Shown piece by piece: positions 1 to 8,780 of a stretch of 25,907 nucleotides of DNA (its first letter is position 1; each line of letters begins with the position of its first letter). The DNA lies in IMG/VR virus record IMGVR_UViG_3300020394_000231, positions 1 through 25,907 of that record; one strand, 5' to 3'. Source of the stretch: a virus. The translations under genes were made by a program, and so were the position numbers. The notes beneath the pieces are model-generated. The model was not told the DNA's origin. It ran no database searches and saw nothing but the letters and a program-made list of their open reading frames with translations.

Positions 1-782
1 GTGACTGATTGTACTTGTGCAGGAGCCGAAGGTTTGCCTGAAAAATAGTCTGATATTGCGTTAGCTGCTGATGCTGCTTTTGCTGCCGCTTGTGTTGGAT
101 CGATACCGCCAGTTAAGGCACTAGCAACTTTACCCGCTATAGACTGAGGACCGCGTGGGTTGTTAGGATCAAAACTTTCAAATCCCGGTAGCCCCGGTAT
201 ACCGTATTCTTGCGTCCCTATTTGAGCAGCCGCCAAACCAACAGGGCCACCAAAAAGACCCATAATACCACGAGCTATCATATCCGGTGTTGATTGCTCG
301 GCATACTGACCCATCACTTTGCCGTACTGAGTCTCAAAACCAGCTTTTTGAACGCCCGGACGTAGCTTGCCTTTCTCAGCAGTCGGAAAAGCTGGGTTGT
401 AACCTATCTGACCGGGAATGTTTTGCGGGTTAGCAAACTTTGAAAATTGATTATTAGCAATTGCTTGACGAGTAGAGAAGGACATTTGATCGGCATAGCT
501 AATATCCTGTGGATCTATTCCGAAAGTACGAGAGAAAAAACCCTGTTTACCGTAAGGATTGTCTGTGGTTATGCCGTTAATAGCATTAAAGGTAGCTTGA
601 GCGTTATCGGCATTTCCAATATTATATCCCTTACCGTGCTCTTGCTGACCAAGCTGATCGTCGTGCATTCCAAAGCCGTAACCACTACTGGAGTCACTAG
701 TAGACCCACTTGAACTGGTTTCACCCGGTCCAATGCCAGCGCCTGTAGGTCCGCCAAAGTCACTGCCGCCTTGATCAGCCAT
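1..782 (-). CDS. Partial hypothetical phage protein, Gly/Ser-rich N-terminus (C-terminus beyond window)
   Basis: The frame stays open from an ATG at 782-780 to the left edge, about 260 codons with no stop, so this is a truncated gene. The product begins MADQGGSDFGGPTGAGIGPG and has a Gly/Ser/Asp-rich, probably disordered first 50 residues. A hydrophobic Gly/Ala-rich stretch (IMGLFGGPVGLAAAQIG) lies near residues 185-200 and an Ala-rich segment near the cut end. The ATG shares one base with the stop of the upstream gene (TAATG), so it is the last visible member of the leftward structural operon. I do not recognise the family. The position after portal and lysis genes suggests a virion or internal-core protein, which is inference only. 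Confidence 0.75.
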   Translation of the reverse strand, partial: MADQGGSDFGGPTGAGIGPGETSSSGSTSDSSSGYGFGMHDDQLGQQEHGKGYNIGNADNAQATFNAINGITTDNPYGKQGFFSRTFGIDPQDISYADQMSFSTRQAIANNQFSKFANPQNIPGQIGYNPAFPTAEKGKLRPGVQKAGFETQYGKVMGQYAEQSTPDMIARGIMGLFGGPVGLAAAQIGTQEYGIPGLPGFESFDPNNPRGPQSIAGKVASALTGGIDPTQAAAKAASAANAISDYFSGKPSAPAQVQSV

Positions 783-1183
783 TATCTAACTCCGCTGAAC
801 TTCGTGCCTTGAATAGCAATACCACCACCACGAGACATACCCATCGCTTCTAGCTGATCTGGGTCTGCTTCGTCTATTGGTAAGGTGCCGGGATTCTTGG
901 TTACATCACTCTGCATCTTTTCCAACATCTTTTTCTTGGACTTAGGCAGCTTCATCTTTTTTTTCTTCTTGTCTTCAGACATGGTTCCAATCCTTGTGTC
1001 TTCGGTGAATATACGCTCTGCATCTTCAAAGCGTTGCATCCTTTTGCGTAGCTCTGGAGAATAGCTGTCTAATATTTCGGACCCGCCGTCTTTACGAGCA
1101 CGAGCCTTTTTCATCAGCTTATTTGCTTTTGGTCTGCTAATTTTTAGATCATCAGCGAACTGACTTACTCTTGGTCTTGCCAT
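782..1183 (-). CDS. Hypothetical 133-aa basic protein with HTH-like N-terminus and poly-lysine stretch
   Basis: The ATG at 1183 follows an AGGAG ribosome site (TCAGGAGCGTGTT-ATG). Residues 5-27 (RVSQFADDLKISRPKANKLM) read like a helix-turn-helix: an Ala-Asp helix, the turn LKISRP, then a basic recognition helix. The middle is charged and carries a run of five lysines encoded across an A8 tract (957-964). The C-terminus ends in a Gly-rich MSRGGGIAIQ stretch. The stop overlaps the next ATG by one base. The start lies inside the 3' end of the DUF1289 gene, in another frame. Family not recognised. It could be a small DNA-binding protein or a structural accessory protein. Confidence 0.75.
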   Translation of the reverse strand: MARPRVSQFADDLKISRPKANKLMKKARARKDGGSEILDSYSPELRKRMQRFEDAERIFTEDTRIGTMSEDKKKKKMKLPKSKKKMLEKMQSDVTKNPGTLPIDEADPDQLEAMGMSRGGGIAIQGTKFSGVR

Positions 1184-1331
1184 AACACGCTCCTGACCTA
1201 GTTATCTCTTCAATTGTCCTATCGCAGCCAATACATCTTATACCATCTTTGTCAAGCGTACAAACACCGATGCATGGACTGTTATTCTTTGTGGTCTTTG
1301 TGTTCGTGCCCCATCCAGATTCCGAAGACAC
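1152..1331 (-). CDS. DUF1289-family small Cys4 protein (59 aa)
   Basis: This short frame reads SPCIGVCTLDKDGIRCIGCD followed by RTIEEI. That is the DUF1289 (PF06945) signature: C-x3-C, eight residues, C-x2-C, then R-T-hydrophobic-E-E-I. It fills the otherwise empty gap between the two-TM protein and the 133-aa gene. The only obvious start in frame is GTG at 1331, inside the end of the upstream gene; the stop TGA is at 1154-1152, inside the start of the downstream gene. DUF1289 proteins are small, putatively metal-binding proteobacterial proteins of unknown function. The family call is strong from the cysteine pattern. The exact start is uncertain because homologues often begin only a few residues before the first Cys. 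Confidence 0.72.
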   Translation of the reverse strand: MSSESGWGTNTKTTKNNSPCIGVCTLDKDGIRCIGCDRTIEEITRSGACYGKTKSKSVR

Positions 1332-1494
1332 CTGTCATTACTCCCATAACTACGCTGACAAAAGCAGACTGTGACGCCGTCGGATCTTCCAAAGCCATAA
1401 ACCATTCAGCACAGCGCCACGACATCGCAGTACTAACCAACATCATAAATCTAGGTAGAACTTTCCAACGTAGAAACTGTTCTACCGTGATCAC
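1282..1494 (-). CDS. Small two-TM membrane protein, possible lysis accessory (70 aa)
   Basis: The GTG start at 1494 overlaps the stop of the 3TM holin in a GTGA junction, so translation is probably coupled. Two hydrophobic segments are visible: residues about 12-33 (LPRFMMLVSTAMSWRCAEWF) and about 43-61 (AFVSVVMGVMTGVFGIWMGH). They are separated by a short loop (EDPTASQS), and the tail is charged (HEHKDHKE). Size, topology and the place directly after a holin fit a second holin, a holin regulator or a pinholin-like protein. I cannot assign a named family, so the lysis role is inferred from context. Confidence 0.75.
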   Translation of the reverse strand: MITVEQFLRWKVLPRFMMLVSTAMSWRCAEWFMALEDPTASQSAFVSVVMGVMTGVFGIWMGHEHKDHKE

Positions 1495-1886
1495 TTAGAC
1501 ACACCCTTGAACTTTTCAAAGCTACGCATTCCACCCAAACCGAGCATGCCTAGCAATACAGTCATCAAACTTTCCATATCAAAAGCAGGCATTGGCGGTA
1601 TCTCGTAGCCCATATAGGCTACAACAAAGTCTGTTGCCGGAAACAAAACAAAGTGCGCCATTAACGCAATGCCACATGTCCAGCCGATAAACGGACGCCA
1701 ACCCGCCACAAATATACTACGGTGCTGGGCCTCGGCTTTATTCACCTCTAGCTGGCCCATCACCTGCTCATGCATCTGCTTTTCAGCCATCGTGGCAATT
1801 TCGTGAGCCAACTTGTTTTTCTGGTCTTTGTCTTCGATAAACTTATCTAGCAGTCCTGTGACCGGACCAATCAATGCTTGCAACAT
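1491..1886 (-). CDS. Holin of 3TMs, GTA-release type (PF11351-like), 131 aa
   Basis: The N-terminal 50 residues form an amphipathic, charged helix (LLDKFIEDKDQKNKLAHEIA), followed by the motif RSIFVAGWRPFIGWTCGIAL. The W-R-P-x-x-G-W signature and three hydrophobic segments (about 64-82, 84-98 and 106-121) are the hallmark of the 3TM holin family first described for gene-transfer-agent release. The protein should oligomerise in the inner membrane at lysis time. TAGGAG, at the stop of the upstream micro-ORF, serves as ribosome site about 6 nt before the ATG. No endolysin is visible in this window; it probably lies outside. Confidence 0.88.
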   Translation of the reverse strand: MLQALIGPVTGLLDKFIEDKDQKNKLAHEIATMAEKQMHEQVMGQLEVNKAEAQHRSIFVAGWRPFIGWTCGIALMAHFVLFPATDFVVAYMGYEIPPMPAFDMESLMTVLLGMLGLGGMRSFEKFKGVSK

Positions 1887-1895
1887 TTCATGCTC

Positions 1896-1991
1896 CTACA
1901 TACACAGATCTTCATATTTAGTCGTGTGTTGTCTGTGCTCAGACATGTCACCCACTTTGCACGACCAGAGTTTTTTCAGCCACTTAATCAT
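1896..1991 (-). CDS. 31-residue micro-ORF between portal and holin
   Basis: The ATG at 1991-1989 overlaps the portal stop codon in an ATGA junction. The TAG stop at 1898-1896 is part of the ribosome site of the holin gene. The product starts MIKWLKKLWSCKVGD: a short amphipathic basic helix with Trp at positions 4 and 9, then a polar tail. The tight coupling on both sides argues that it is translated. It could be a functional micropeptide or simply a spacer that carries ribosomes from portal to holin. Function unknown. Confidence 0.55.
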   Translation of the reverse strand: MIKWLKKLWSCKVGDMSEHRQHTTKYEDLCM

Positions 1992-4393
1992 TGTCTACGG
2001 TTCCTTGCTAAATCAGCTTGTGTGTTTATGCGGTATACGTTGACATCGTTTCTGTCGTTGGCAATGTCACGCTGCACAGACATGCGTTGATTTGCCAACT
2101 GCATGGCCTGCGTGATCTTTGCCTGATCGATCTGATAGTCCATCGCATCGTTGTTCATCTTGCGCTGGATTTCCATCGCATCGTTCTGCAACTCCTGCTG
2201 ACGGATCGCCACCAGCGGATCTCCCTGCTGTGCAGGCATCAACATAGGTGCAAGCTGCTCCAGTGTTTCTGCGATCTGCTGTGCAACCATAGCTTCAACA
2301 GCCTCTGGCGCAATTTGCGGGATAGGCTCACCCGCCATCTGCGCCTGCTCAACGCCTTTTCTAAATACTTCCTGCACAATATCACGCGCAAACATAGAGA
2401 CGTGATCTTGCACATGCGACTGCAACATCAAGAAAGCTTGTGGGTTTGCTGCTAGTGCAGGTGATTGCAACAGCGCCGCGTGTACACGGATGTGTGCGCG
2501 GTGATCCTGCTGCGGGAACGCTTGCGGCGGCTTGCCCTTCATAGCTTCTGAGTTTTCTGTTGCTGGATCTTTAGGTGCGGGTGGTTGTGGTGGTGGCAAA
2601 ATGCTGTCTATGTTTTTAACATCCAGCGCATCATACATCCGACGATAAGCCTCATACAGATTGTGCATCTGCGGTGCTGCCTGCGCCAGTTGCAGTTGTG
2701 TCTGAGCGAGTGACAGACGCTGCGCCATAGAAAAGATTGACGGATCAGAAACTGGCAAGATGTCCACACGTCCGTCAAAGTCCTGTGCCATGATCTGCGG
2801 GTTTACATTAGCCCCAACAGGATACGGATACGGCACCGGATTATTGGCAAATATTTCTGACAGCATCCTGAACTCTGATTTTTGTGCATAGTGCAGGCGC
2901 TTATGTATGCTTGATATAACTTTTGAACCCTGTTCAATCAGGGCCACTGTTGTTCCCACGGGAGCCTGTGAGTTGACATCTGCGATCTTTGTGTCCGCAA
3001 CTTGTGCAAATCGTCTGCCCGAATCAACGACCACCCCGAGTAGTTGAGCCAACGTACCAGAAGGCTCCTTGTATGGGAGTGGCATAAGAGCATTGCGAAT
3101 ATCACCGCCGGGGACATCAAGATCGCGGAACTCGCCCGGGTTAACAGGGTCATCGCTGTTTCTGATGCGGACGCCACGCGCTTTGAACCCGCCCGGTAAA
3201 TTCGACAAAGTGCCTGCATCGATAAGCTGGCGTAGTATTGAAGTTGCTGCACGGCTCAAGCCCCCTATCATGTGCAACAGGCCAAAGCCATAAAAGCCCA
3301 GACCCGGCAAAAACTTGTAGTGTACAAAGTAATCGCGCTTGCGGCGCATTGGATCAGCTTCACGATAATTGCGTACTACCGCAAGAATTTTTCCCGAATC
3401 CGCGTCCATAGTGACGATATACGGAAGTTTGATACCTGTTGGCTCACCTGACTGACCCATGTCTTCAAACCCGTCAAGGTCAAGATCAACATGGACTTCA
3501 TATAGTGTAACCAGTTCATCAGAGTATCCCGGGCGCAAACCCTGAATTTCGTCAGCTTTACCACGAACAGTCGTGTCGCTCTCGTCAGCTTCGCTTGGAG
3601 ACAAGTCAACATCTCTATATATCCCCGCAACTTGTAGCTTCCGCACTTCGTTTTCTGTCATACGGAAGACGTGTGTGTAACGCTCCGCAGTGCGTAAGTC
3701 AGAAGCAGCATACGGAACAACCAAATCTTCAGCAGGCACAAACTTTGACACTGCACGTTGTTTTGTCTTGTCAAAGTACACCTTCTTGAAGGTAGATCCA
3801 GTAATCGGTAGATAGAACAACATCTGATCTGTGTCTTGATCAAACTCTTCCATCACCTCTGTAATCTGGTAATTCATGTAGTCCTTGACACGCTGTGCCT
3901 GATCTTCCAACTCGCGTGTCTGTGCCCCTAGTATCTGTGTCTTTACAGGACCGCCCGGTGGCAGCATCTCACGATACGCCTGTGCCTGAAACTGCGTCAC
4001 AGCTTCCGACAACAACGGATGTGTCACACCAGACGCACCCATGAATGGCTCGTTGCGCTCTTCATAGTTGATGCCAAGCAGACCTAGCCCCTTCGCAATG
4101 GCTGACTCCCAATCTTCACGCGACGACTTGTCTTCGTCGATCTTAGTTCCAAGGTCCGAGGACAAAGAGCCAAGAACCGAATCGTCCAAGATCTCTGCTA
4201 AGTTGGCATTATGATCATAGACCTCTGCCTCTACTTCCATAGCCATCTCTTCTGCGCCAACTAACTCAATGTTGGGCGGAAGATCTGGTAAATCGGTATT
4301 CGGTACTTGAACCTCGGTCATTGCTTGTTCAGCAGTCATGCCGGGACCGCCGGGTCCCATAGCCATGTCAACCATCTGTGGTGGTAGTGCCAT
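1988..4393 (-). CDS. Portal (head-to-tail connector) protein, 801 aa
   Basis: This protein forms the dodecameric ring at the capsid vertex through which DNA is pumped and the tail attaches. The assignment rests on the N-terminal region with SREDWESAIAKGLGLLGINY and the following NEPFMGASGVTHPLLSEAV, a pattern typical of large podoviral portals. Also supportive are the central ITGSTFKKVYFD and HYKFLPGLGFYGFGLLHMIG segments and the very long C-terminal Gln/Ala-rich helical barrel (about residues 560-801), rich in LQLAQ and MQLANQRM repeats. At 801 residues it is in the P22-like/large podoviral range rather than the smaller siphoviral one. Its ATG overlaps the preceding stop by one base, and it sits four genes after terL in the same operon. 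Portal identity is confident; the subfamily is not. Confidence 0.88.
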   Translation of the reverse strand: MALPPQMVDMAMGPGGPGMTAEQAMTEVQVPNTDLPDLPPNIELVGAEEMAMEVEAEVYDHNANLAEILDDSVLGSLSSDLGTKIDEDKSSREDWESAIAKGLGLLGINYEERNEPFMGASGVTHPLLSEAVTQFQAQAYREMLPPGGPVKTQILGAQTRELEDQAQRVKDYMNYQITEVMEEFDQDTDQMLFYLPITGSTFKKVYFDKTKQRAVSKFVPAEDLVVPYAASDLRTAERYTHVFRMTENEVRKLQVAGIYRDVDLSPSEADESDTTVRGKADEIQGLRPGYSDELVTLYEVHVDLDLDGFEDMGQSGEPTGIKLPYIVTMDADSGKILAVVRNYREADPMRRKRDYFVHYKFLPGLGFYGFGLLHMIGGLSRAATSILRQLIDAGTLSNLPGGFKARGVRIRNSDDPVNPGEFRDLDVPGGDIRNALMPLPYKEPSGTLAQLLGVVVDSGRRFAQVADTKIADVNSQAPVGTTVALIEQGSKVISSIHKRLHYAQKSEFRMLSEIFANNPVPYPYPVGANVNPQIMAQDFDGRVDILPVSDPSIFSMAQRLSLAQTQLQLAQAAPQMHNLYEAYRRMYDALDVKNIDSILPPPQPPAPKDPATENSEAMKGKPPQAFPQQDHRAHIRVHAALLQSPALAANPQAFLMLQSHVQDHVSMFARDIVQEVFRKGVEQAQMAGEPIPQIAPEAVEAMVAQQIAETLEQLAPMLMPAQQGDPLVAIRQQELQNDAMEIQRKMNNDAMDYQIDQAKITQAMQLANQRMSVQRDIANDRNDVNVYRINTQADLARNRRQ

Positions 4394-4851
4394 TAAAATG
4401 TTCCTTTGAATGTGCCGCCACGGGCTTTCATAATTGCTTTACCATTAAAGCCACCCTTTGCCAATCTACGAGCAAACGGATTAGGACCAGTTAAACCCAT
4501 AGCTGCTCTAACAGCGCTACGGCCCCCACCACCCCTTCCGGGTTGATTTGCCTTACCTGCCATAGAAGCACGGGCAGTTGTTTCAGCTTTTTGCCTGTCA
4601 GCAATGGCTTTAAGTCTTGCTAGATCAGACTCTCTTTCACCCTTAATCTTACCAGTAGCTACATCTTTGTCCCTAACTGGGGGTTTTCTTCTTCTGCTTC
4701 TTTCATCTCTTCGCTCTGCTGGACTAGCACTAGCGTCCCTGTACGCTTCTTCCTGTTTTAGACGAGCATCTACCGATTTTGTTCTCGTGCGGTTTCTTCT
4801 ATCTTCTTCAGAATCGTACAGCGGTTTACGTTTGTTTTTTTTATTTCCCAT
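4393..4851 (-). CDS. Hypothetical basic 152-aa protein
   Basis: The product is strongly basic and low in complexity. It opens MGNKKNKRKPLYDSEEDRRN, continues with a charged Arg/Glu/Lys-rich region that is probably disordered or coiled (residues 10-90), and ends with a Gly/Arg/Phe-rich tail (GGFNGKAIMKARGGTFKGTF). No known domain is visible. It is joined to the genes on either side by TAATG overlaps. The position between the 1309-residue virion protein and the portal suggests a small virion or DNA-associated protein made in a fixed ratio with its neighbours. That is inference. Confidence 0.75.
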   Translation of the reverse strand: MGNKKNKRKPLYDSEEDRRNRTRTKSVDARLKQEEAYRDASASPAERRDERSRRRKPPVRDKDVATGKIKGERESDLARLKAIADRQKAETTARASMAGKANQPGRGGGGRSAVRAAMGLTGPNPFARRLAKGGFNGKAIMKARGGTFKGTF

Positions 4852-7800
4852 TACATTACTTCCCTAGCCATAGAGCCAATACCAGATCTTACCATACCAC
4901 CAGCCGCACGTCTAATAGGACGACGAACCACTTGTCTATTTGCTTCTGCCTGTAATCCATCGTTTGGTCCACCAAACTCTACCACGCGAATTGGTGCTTT
5001 ATATTCTTGTACTAAACCACGCTTAACTTGTCTGAGCTGTGCCTCAGCAAGAGCTAGCGCTTCTGAAGCGGCAACATAGGGCTGTAAATAGTATGCGTCT
5101 TGATCAGGTATGCTTTCAAAAAAGTCAACATCGTTTGAGTTGGGTAGACTTTTTCTGATTACATAATTTTGCTTTTGACTATCCGACAATCTTGCGTAAG
5201 CTTCCTTCTTTGCTTTTTTTGCTGCCGCCTCGGCTTCTTCCAACGGCTGTAATATCTCAAGATTACCGAAGTTATTTCTATCTATGGCATTTACTGTAAA
5301 TGCTCCTTCTCTTCTGTATTCTGGTAAAATATCATAACCTTCGTCGTATACGCTAACACCTGCGTTTTGATTTGCCTTAGATAGTTCTTTTAGCTCTTCG
5401 TCTAATATTTTACCGTAACGCCTAATAAACGGGTCACTTGCAACTATCTGTTCAGGTCTACCACCCATGCGCTGTGGCTGTGTAGCCAAATAGTTAGCAT
5501 CTGGGAAAATAACGCCATCAAGACCTAGTTTCTCTGCCTCTTGCATAATTGACCGCACAGCGAACCTAGTGAAGTCGTCTTCGTTGTCGTATGGTTCAGG
5601 GGCCTGAAAGCCTTTTTGACCATTCGTTGTTTCTGTCTTTGCAGCAACATCTTGAAGCGTCAACATTTTTTGTCCGTCTGGATCATTGGCTATCGTTTGG
5701 TCAAAGGGATCCTTGTCACGAGTAGCTGCTGGCATGTTGTTTGCTAACTCTTCAGTTAACTGAACCAGTTTTTGGTTGTTTTTTGCAATGTTAAATTCAT
5801 TCATTAGGCCATCTAACTCAAGGGCTAACAAAGAATTTATGTTATCCTTAAAAAATTCATCGTTATCTAAACGCAGCACTCGTTCTGGTTTAAGCTCATT
5901 CGCAGCACCAAAAGCAATTTGATCTGTGATTTCTGATTGATAAAACTGGTCTAGCTCATCCAATATCTCTGCTTTATCTGCATCCGTGAACTTATTAAAA
6001 ATAGATTCGACAACAGGCTCTCTTGCTCGTAAGCCGTCGTTAACAAGATCTAGCTCATCTGGGGTAAGGGAAGTAACTGCATCCCTAAACTTAGGGTTGT
6101 TAGAAAGTATAGCTTGCATTTTTATGGTTTCAGCCCCAGCTATGTCATCTATTATCCTGTCTCTTATCAGAACTGAAGCAAGCTGATCTGGTGACAAAGA
6201 CTCTAATCTATCGTTGATTTCCCGAGTTCTAGGAAATGGGTCATTTGAACCCGTAATTCTTTGCTTCATTACTCTAGAATAAAGCATTGGCATGTTGCCT
6301 TCTGACGCTTCTTTAACCCTTCTTGCGACTGTGGTCATCAAGTCTAGGATATGTTCTATTTGATCTGGAGATGCTATTTCACCCAGAGCATCTAAGTGAT
6401 CACTGATGTTTGTCTGTATCTCTGATCTAGCTCGTGTAGTTGCGTCTCCGACATATTCACCCAGATCTTCTGCTCTTGCCACCAATCTAGCCATTATGTT
6501 TGGATCGGACGCCATAGATAGTATTGTGTTGGCATACTTTAGCTTCGTTCCTGTTTCTCCAGATTCATCAAGCTGTCGTGACGGCAGGTGTGTAGTCGCA
6601 TATTCGCGTTCTAGCCGAGTGTTAGTTTTTTCTAGTTGGTCTATTTCTTTACTCAGACTTTTCTCTCTTTTCATAGATTCTGGCATTAGATCCTGATACT
6701 TCTGCATCAATCCGTGTACTTCTGGTGTATACGGAACACGGATACTCTCATTAACCGCACTTTCCCCGCGACCAGCAAAACCATCAAGTCTGTCTTCCAA
6801 AGTCTTACGATAGAAGTTTACTTCTTCACCTCTGTCGTTAATTGTTTTGCCCGACTTAAATCCACTAGCCAGATTGCTAACTGAGTTTGATTGTATTTCG
6901 TTTAGTTGTAAGTATCTCTTACCATCAACGCCTTCGACGATAATAAAGCGAACATGCCCATAGTAACCCGGGTAATCACCGTAATAATCATGGACAGCCC
7001 TTGGCTTTTGACGACCAAAACCGGGCACGTCGATTGTCGGGGCTGTATTGCTAAATATCAAGACACCCTTGTCTATTGCAGCATCTAGATCTTCCTGCCT
7101 GTACTGAGAACTCAAATGGAATGGACCTCTACTACCAAAAGGAGCCGTTTCCGCTGTTCCACCACCAAACCTGCTTTCCAAATACACTCGTGACCTTGTC
7201 TGCGGCAAGCGTGTTGTCAACAGTCTGCGGACATCTTCCGCGCTAAATCTTTTATCCTTGCTTTCAGTTAAAATACGTTCAAACTCTGAATTCTTTATTT
7301 CTGGTCCAACGGCTTTTATGTTTTGTCTGTTCGCTGCGTTTTGTCTTAAAGCAGAAAGCCACTGGTCACCTGTCATGGTTCCGTCTTTTGCAGCCCTCTT
7401 AGCATAAGTCTTACCGTTATTGTGACCCATGAAGTTGTAGAAGTTAGCCATTGTAGGTGAGGTATGGTCAACGGTGCCAAGGTACTCATCGGGGGACGCA
7501 CCAATCCGTACACCCTTCAGGCCATAAACAGGGGCAGCTTCGTCCAAAGCACCAATACCACCCGGCTGACCAGCAAAGGTGCCTTCTGGTATTGGGTTAC
7601 CATTTGTATCAGTAACATCAAGTGGGACTAGCTCATCCTGACTTACCTCTTCAGGCACACCTCGGCTGAACGCCGCTTGATCTATTGCCTCACCAATCTG
7701 ATCCATAAGAGCAGCAGGCGGTTCAAACTCTTCGGGCATAGGTAGCGCATCAACTTCGTCTTGGGTAAGCTGCGTAATGTGACCGTCACGACGACCTATT

Positions 7801-8780
7801 AGCTCGTTCTGAATCTGCCTTAGATAATTTTCATGCGAAATAACGTCACCTTCAGCAATTATTCTGGCTTCATCGGTTACATCAGGATCTGCAAGAGCTT
7901 CATTCAAGCGTTGCCGAGCGCCGTCTATATCAGCCTGCCTTGATGTTGCCTGTCTTAACAACTCATCTTCGGTCATGGCACCGAACTGTTGTCGTTGTAG
8001 GGGGTTGTTAAATTGATCCACCTCGTATGTATGATTACCAATAACCTCATCAACTGTTGGCATTTCATCTGGCATAATTGCTGCCAAAGCATCCGCATCT
8101 ACGTCTTCCGCTCTAGCTGTTGGTATTAGCGTACCTATACCTTCATCACCCACTGTCAGTGAATTAGTAAGCCTGACAAGCGCCTGACGCTGGTTTCTTG
8201 TAGCCTCTTCTCGTTTTGCAGCACGACCTGATTTAGCTTTCAACAGGCCCTTGATAGCACCACCAATAACAACAGGATCTACAATAGATGATAGCAAACG
8301 ACCTGTAGTAACACCGGGCTTGGCTAAAGTGTCTGCGTCCACACCCAAGTAACCCGCCAAGGCATCAGAACCTATAGTGTCACGAATTGCATTCAGACCT
8401 TCGTCTAAAACTGTTGATGGCATCTCATCAAAGCTTTTGCCCATAGCAAGAGCCGCCGCGAACTTAGGCGCGTCGCTCAACAGCAGGGCAGGCAAGTCAC
8501 CCGCTAGTCCAACAATGTCTGTGGTCAGGCCAAGACCTATACCCTTGGCAAAGTCACCCGCCTGTGCACGGCGCTCCGCTTCTTGGGCTGGCGTCTCAGC
8601 TATCCTTGCAATAGATGGAAGGACCGAGGTCCGAGGTCCACCAAACCCCAAAAATGCCTCTGGGTCATTCAACTGACTAAGCATGTTAGCCGCGTTTACG
8701 TCGCGGGACATCTGATCTCTGGAAGCTGGAAGGACTGTGTCGTAACGCACAGGAACCATGGGAGTTGGTTGTCTAGCCAT
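4851..8780 (-). CDS. Giant virion-associated polyvalent-type protein, 1309 aa
   Basis: This is a very large protein encoded directly after terL. Around residue 600-630 it contains HVRFIIVEGVDGKRYLQLNE followed by IQSNS. This matches the H-V-R ... E-I-Q-S-D pattern of a domain common in phage polyvalent proteins. The second half of the same domain appears about 440 residues later: an FAVRSIMQEAEKLGLDGVIF block at about 1068, then YGKILDEELKELSK at about 1122. The intervening segment is helical and charged. The N-terminus has hydrophobic/amphipathic stretches (residues 75-120), and the C-terminus ends RRAAGGMVRSGIGSMAREVM. Polyvalent proteins are often packaged and injected with the DNA; that role is inferred here. 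The catalytic activity, if any, is unknown. Joined to terL by a TAATG overlap. Confidence 0.8.
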   Translation of the reverse strand: MARQPTPMVPVRYDTVLPASRDQMSRDVNAANMLSQLNDPEAFLGFGGPRTSVLPSIARIAETPAQEAERRAQAGDFAKGIGLGLTTDIVGLAGDLPALLLSDAPKFAAALAMGKSFDEMPSTVLDEGLNAIRDTIGSDALAGYLGVDADTLAKPGVTTGRLLSSIVDPVVIGGAIKGLLKAKSGRAAKREEATRNQRQALVRLTNSLTVGDEGIGTLIPTARAEDVDADALAAIMPDEMPTVDEVIGNHTYEVDQFNNPLQRQQFGAMTEDELLRQATSRQADIDGARQRLNEALADPDVTDEARIIAEGDVISHENYLRQIQNELIGRRDGHITQLTQDEVDALPMPEEFEPPAALMDQIGEAIDQAAFSRGVPEEVSQDELVPLDVTDTNGNPIPEGTFAGQPGGIGALDEAAPVYGLKGVRIGASPDEYLGTVDHTSPTMANFYNFMGHNNGKTYAKRAAKDGTMTGDQWLSALRQNAANRQNIKAVGPEIKNSEFERILTESKDKRFSAEDVRRLLTTRLPQTRSRVYLESRFGGGTAETAPFGSRGPFHLSSQYRQEDLDAAIDKGVLIFSNTAPTIDVPGFGRQKPRAVHDYYGDYPGYYGHVRFIIVEGVDGKRYLQLNEIQSNSVSNLASGFKSGKTINDRGEEVNFYRKTLEDRLDGFAGRGESAVNESIRVPYTPEVHGLMQKYQDLMPESMKREKSLSKEIDQLEKTNTRLEREYATTHLPSRQLDESGETGTKLKYANTILSMASDPNIMARLVARAEDLGEYVGDATTRARSEIQTNISDHLDALGEIASPDQIEHILDLMTTVARRVKEASEGNMPMLYSRVMKQRITGSNDPFPRTREINDRLESLSPDQLASVLIRDRIIDDIAGAETIKMQAILSNNPKFRDAVTSLTPDELDLVNDGLRAREPVVESIFNKFTDADKAEILDELDQFYQSEITDQIAFGAANELKPERVLRLDNDEFFKDNINSLLALELDGLMNEFNIAKNNQKLVQLTEELANNMPAATRDKDPFDQTIANDPDGQKMLTLQDVAAKTETTNGQKGFQAPEPYDNEDDFTRFAVRSIMQEAEKLGLDGVIFPDANYLATQPQRMGGRPEQIVASDPFIRRYGKILDEELKELSKANQNAGVSVYDEGYDILPEYRREGAFTVNAIDRNNFGNLEILQPLEEAEAAAKKAKKEAYARLSDSQKQNYVIRKSLPNSNDVDFFESIPDQDAYYLQPYVAASEALALAEAQLRQVKRGLVQEYKAPIRVVEFGGPNDGLQAEANRQVVRRPIRRAAGGMVRSGIGSMAREVM
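8624..8640. repeat. Tandem heptamer CCGAGGT inside the 1309-aa gene
   Basis: Two exact CCGAGGT units sit head to tail (8624-8630 and 8631-8637), followed by the beginning of a third (CCA). They belong to the degenerate 7-nt family found elsewhere in the window. Here they lie within coding sequence, in the region for residues 47-52 (GPRTSV) of the large virion protein. Confidence 0.5.

Noticed and set aside
447-713. Plus-strand frame of 88 codons at the left end
   Set aside because: Antisense to the clearly coding minus-strand frame that runs off the left edge and is tied to the operon by a TAATG overlap.
2018-2455. Plus-strand frame of 145 codons inside the portal gene
   Set aside because: A His/Cys/Leu-rich shadow of the Gln-rich portal C-terminus on the other strand; no ribosome site and no family pattern.
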